This document shows, piece by piece, positions 8,101 through 8,805 of a stretch of DNA of 8,805 nucleotides; the stretch's first letter is position 1; each line of letters starts with the position of its first letter. The stretch is from an uncultured Flammeovirgaceae bacterium. Its GTDB lineage: Bacteria; Bacteroidota; Bacteroidia; Cytophagales; Cyclobacteriaceae. The notes beneath the pieces were generated by a model that saw only the letters and a list, made by a program, of their open reading frames with translations, ran no database searches and was not told where the DNA came from. The stretch spans positions 1-8,805 of the forward strand of contig CAMPJM010000145.1 in the NCBI GenBank assembly GCA_946886805.1, written 5' to 3'. The translations under genes and the position numbers were made by a program.

Positions 8101-8255
8101 AAGTGGTGGGTGAAGAATTGCTAAAACACATAACCACCAATTTTGACCTTTATAAACTATATTCCGACAACAAAGAATTCAAAGAGGACTTTTCCTCAAT
8201 GATGTTTGGAGTGGTGAAGGAGTTAATCAATAGAGGGATTAATGCACAGAAATAA
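5178..8255 (+). CDS. hsdR: Type I restriction endonuclease subunit HsdR
   Basis: Motor and nuclease subunit of the Type I complex. It pulls unmodified DNA with ATP hydrolysis and makes the double-strand break. The 1025-aa length is normal for the family. The N-terminal HSDR_N nuclease domain (about 1-270) has a PD-(D/E)xK core with D141, E155 and K157 (FELKNEL). The helicase core has Walker A in HSAGSGKS (315-322), DEAH at 423-426 and FAFTATPK at 496-503. It also has motif V around YQTGFDQP (691-698) and motif VI QTLSRLNR (716-723). An acidic insertion at about 443-478 separates DEAH from the TAT motif. The C-terminal helical part (about 780-1025) probably docks on HsdM/HsdS. No frameshift or missing catalytic residue is seen. 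The ATG at 5178 is preceded by weak GGAAA and by the 11-bp repeat array, which sets hsdR apart from the tightly overlapped upstream genes and suggests separate expression control. The Type I subfamily (A-D) could not be assigned by eye. Confidence 0.97.
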   Translation: MSTNTTENGLESHITDYLVNDNNYTLRESKDYNNISCLDEEILFQFLEATQPKAVAKLKTYHKELYQQKIIKRLNDQIQAKGVIEVLRKGITDGFTDTKLHLFYDQPVSTYNVSANSLYQANRFSVIRQVYFSPQNKKSLDLVLFINGIPVISFELKNELTKQNVQDAIRQYKTDRDPSEELFRLGRLIVNFAVDTEEVWMCTQLKKEKSYFLPFNKGYNNGAGNPPNAGIKTDYLWKEILTKSSLTEIIQNFCQLITEEKEYLEPSTRSGQAGKIRTRKEKKLIFPRYHQLVAVRNLLADAQEKGSGQKYLIQHSAGSGKSNSISWLAHQLVGLHDKSGMENIFDTVIVVTDRRVLDAQIRENIKQYQQVKGVVEAITEGSRQLKQALEEGKKIIITTIQKFPHIVEDIGDLPGNNFGIIIDEAHSSLSGQMARKLNETLSKLNLDQATQAELEEDLKDISGMVDVEDAEETVTGEDLIRVLVKSRKLLPNASYFAFTATPKNKTLELFGVPFQEGVQTGHALSQPKFKAFHLYSMKQAIEEGFIMDVLQNYTTYQSYYALLKKIEDDPEYDKLNAQKKLKHYVESHEHAIKKKAILIIEHFMENVIRKKRMGGFAKAMLVTSSRANAVKYKKAFDEYLLKINSPFLSVVAFSGEIDGQTEASLNGFSSANIPTEFEKNEYRFLLVANKYQTGFDQPLLHTMYVDKKLGGVNAVQTLSRLNRSHPLKKDTFVLDFANSAEDIEKAFKPYFESTILGEATDPNKLFDLQDALDNFQVYTKEQVFEFSEKILANVPVDQLHAMLDSSSEIFRNDLAEEQQPDFRAKVKTYVRLYIFLSQIVPFENPYLERLYIFLNHLQNKLGGDTPIDLAQGILDNIDMDSYRLQLEATTSIAMEQGEELKPIPTDMRGGSSEPEIDRLSNILQTFNDRYGTQFEDADKVRQMAENIANDVAKNQELITSIKFSDDQNARITSDKVVGEELLKHITTNFDLYKLYSDNKEFKEDFSSMMFGVVKELINRGINAQK

Positions 8256-8320
8256 AATTAAATAATGGAAGCAGGCAAAAGCCCAACCCCCCAACACAGA
8301 CAAAATCACTCAAAACGACC
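8256..8320 (+). other. hsdR-arr spacer, no clear signal
   Basis: A 65-bp, A- and C-rich spacer. No terminator hairpin with a T-run, promoter box or strong ribosome binding site was recognised, so it is unclear whether arr is read from the hsd transcript or has its own promoter. Confidence 0.4.
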
Positions 8321-8782
8321 ATGGAACAAGACAAAAAAGAAAATAAATCTATCCAAAGCCCGTTTGCGCAGACGTATTTTCACGGGACAAAAGCAGATCT
8401 TAAAGTTGGCGACTTAATTGAAGTTGGAAACAGCTCAAACTACGGACAAAGGAAAAATGCAATATATATTTTCCTGACTGCGACTTTGGACGCTGCTATA
8501 TGGGGTGCTGAGCTCGCCTTTGGAGAAGGGCGTGAAAGAATTTATTTAGTAGAACCAACAGGGGCAATTGAGGATGATCCTGATTTAACGGACAGGAAAT
8601 TCCCTGGAAACCCAACAAAATCTTATAGGTCAAGCCATCCGTTTAAAGTGGTCGGGGAAGTTACAATTTGGCAAGGACATCCAACCGAGCAAGTTCAAGC
8701 GATGAAAGAACATCTTGAACGGCTTAAAGAACAAGGAATTAATTCACTTAATACCCTAACTCCGAGGGTGAAAAATTTTTGA
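8321..8782 (+). CDS. arr: Rifamycin ADP-ribosyltransferase (Arr family)
   Basis: A 153-aa cytoplasmic enzyme of the Arr family, which moves ADP-ribose from NAD+ to a hydroxyl of rifampicin and related rifamycins and so inactivates them. The family pattern is clear along the whole protein: YFHGTKADLKVGD (19-31), AIYIFLTATLDAAIWGAELA (47-66), RIYLVEPTG (73-81), DDPDLTD with FPGNPTKSYRS (85-104), and VVGEVTIWQGH (110-120). H21, Y49 and an Asp of the 85-86 pair correspond to the His-Tyr-Asp triad described for Arr. The ATG at 8321 (CCATGG) gives a normal family N-terminus, with only a weak ribosome binding site. A short Lys/Glu-rich helix and tail follow the core (about 121-153). It lies 65 bp after hsdR on the same strand but has no known role in restriction. 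Resistance activity is inferred from homology, and some chromosomal Arr proteins may have other natural substrates. Confidence 0.93.
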   Translation: MEQDKKENKSIQSPFAQTYFHGTKADLKVGDLIEVGNSSNYGQRKNAIYIFLTATLDAAIWGAELAFGEGRERIYLVEPTGAIEDDPDLTDRKFPGNPTKSYRSSHPFKVVGEVTIWQGHPTEQVQAMKEHLERLKEQGINSLNTLTPRVKNF

Positions 8783-8805
8783 AATTAAAAAGCCTGTAAT
8801 CTTTC

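Noticed and set aside
8265..8420. Small open frame starting with ATG at 8265 and running into arr in another frame
   Set aside because: It overlaps the start of the clearly recognised arr, has no recognisable protein pattern and no good ribosome binding site.
8256..8805. arr as an integron gene cassette with an attC site
   Set aside because: I found no GTTRRRY-type core site or long imperfect palindrome beside arr. Only 23 bp follow the stop, so a downstream attC outside the window cannot be excluded.

Overview
The window carries a complete Type I restriction-modification locus with an extra gene, followed by a rifamycin ADP-ribosyltransferase gene. Five genes all lie on the + strand and fill almost everything. 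By eye the DNA is A+T-rich (roughly 60%), Shine-Dalgarno signals are weak, and the proteins read like those of Bacteroidota. That host assignment is an inference from style, because no rRNA or other marker gene is present.

Layout: positions 1-90 are a leader with one small hairpin. hsdM (91-1899) encodes the N6-adenine DNA methyltransferase subunit. hsdS (1899-3392) overlaps it by 1 bp (TAATG) and encodes the DNA-specificity subunit with two target-recognition domains. A third gene (3389-5050) overlaps hsdS by 4 bp (ATGA). It encodes an AlbA_2 / GHKL-ATPase-like protein with a probable C-terminal winged helix. A 127-bp gap (5051-5177) then holds an unusual set of 11-bp repeats, and hsdR (5178-8255) encodes the nuclease-translocase subunit. 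After a 65-bp gap comes an arr homologue (8321-8782), and the window ends 23 bp later.

How they work together: by family knowledge, HsdM2-HsdS1 methylates a bipartite target chosen by the two TRDs. HsdR2 joins it to translocate along unmodified DNA and cut at a distance. The key motifs of M (DPCAGSG, NPPY) and R (ExK nuclease core, Walker A, DEAH, TAT, motif VI) are intact, and S has both halves, so the system looks functional. The three genes hsdM-hsdS-AlbA_2 are translationally coupled. hsdR is set apart by the repeat region, which suggests separate control of the dangerous subunit.

The most interesting feature is that repeat region. TTTAGACGAGA occurs four times in perfect 11-bp tandem register over the 3' end of the AlbA_2 gene. 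It then occurs once inverted, and is followed by three more AGAC-headed units, again 11 bp apart, ending just before the hsdR start. The array may be an operator or attenuator for hsdR, possibly served by the neighbouring AlbA_2 protein. This is a hypothesis from position and pattern only. No tRNA, rRNA, insertion sequence, recombinase or CRISPR array was seen.
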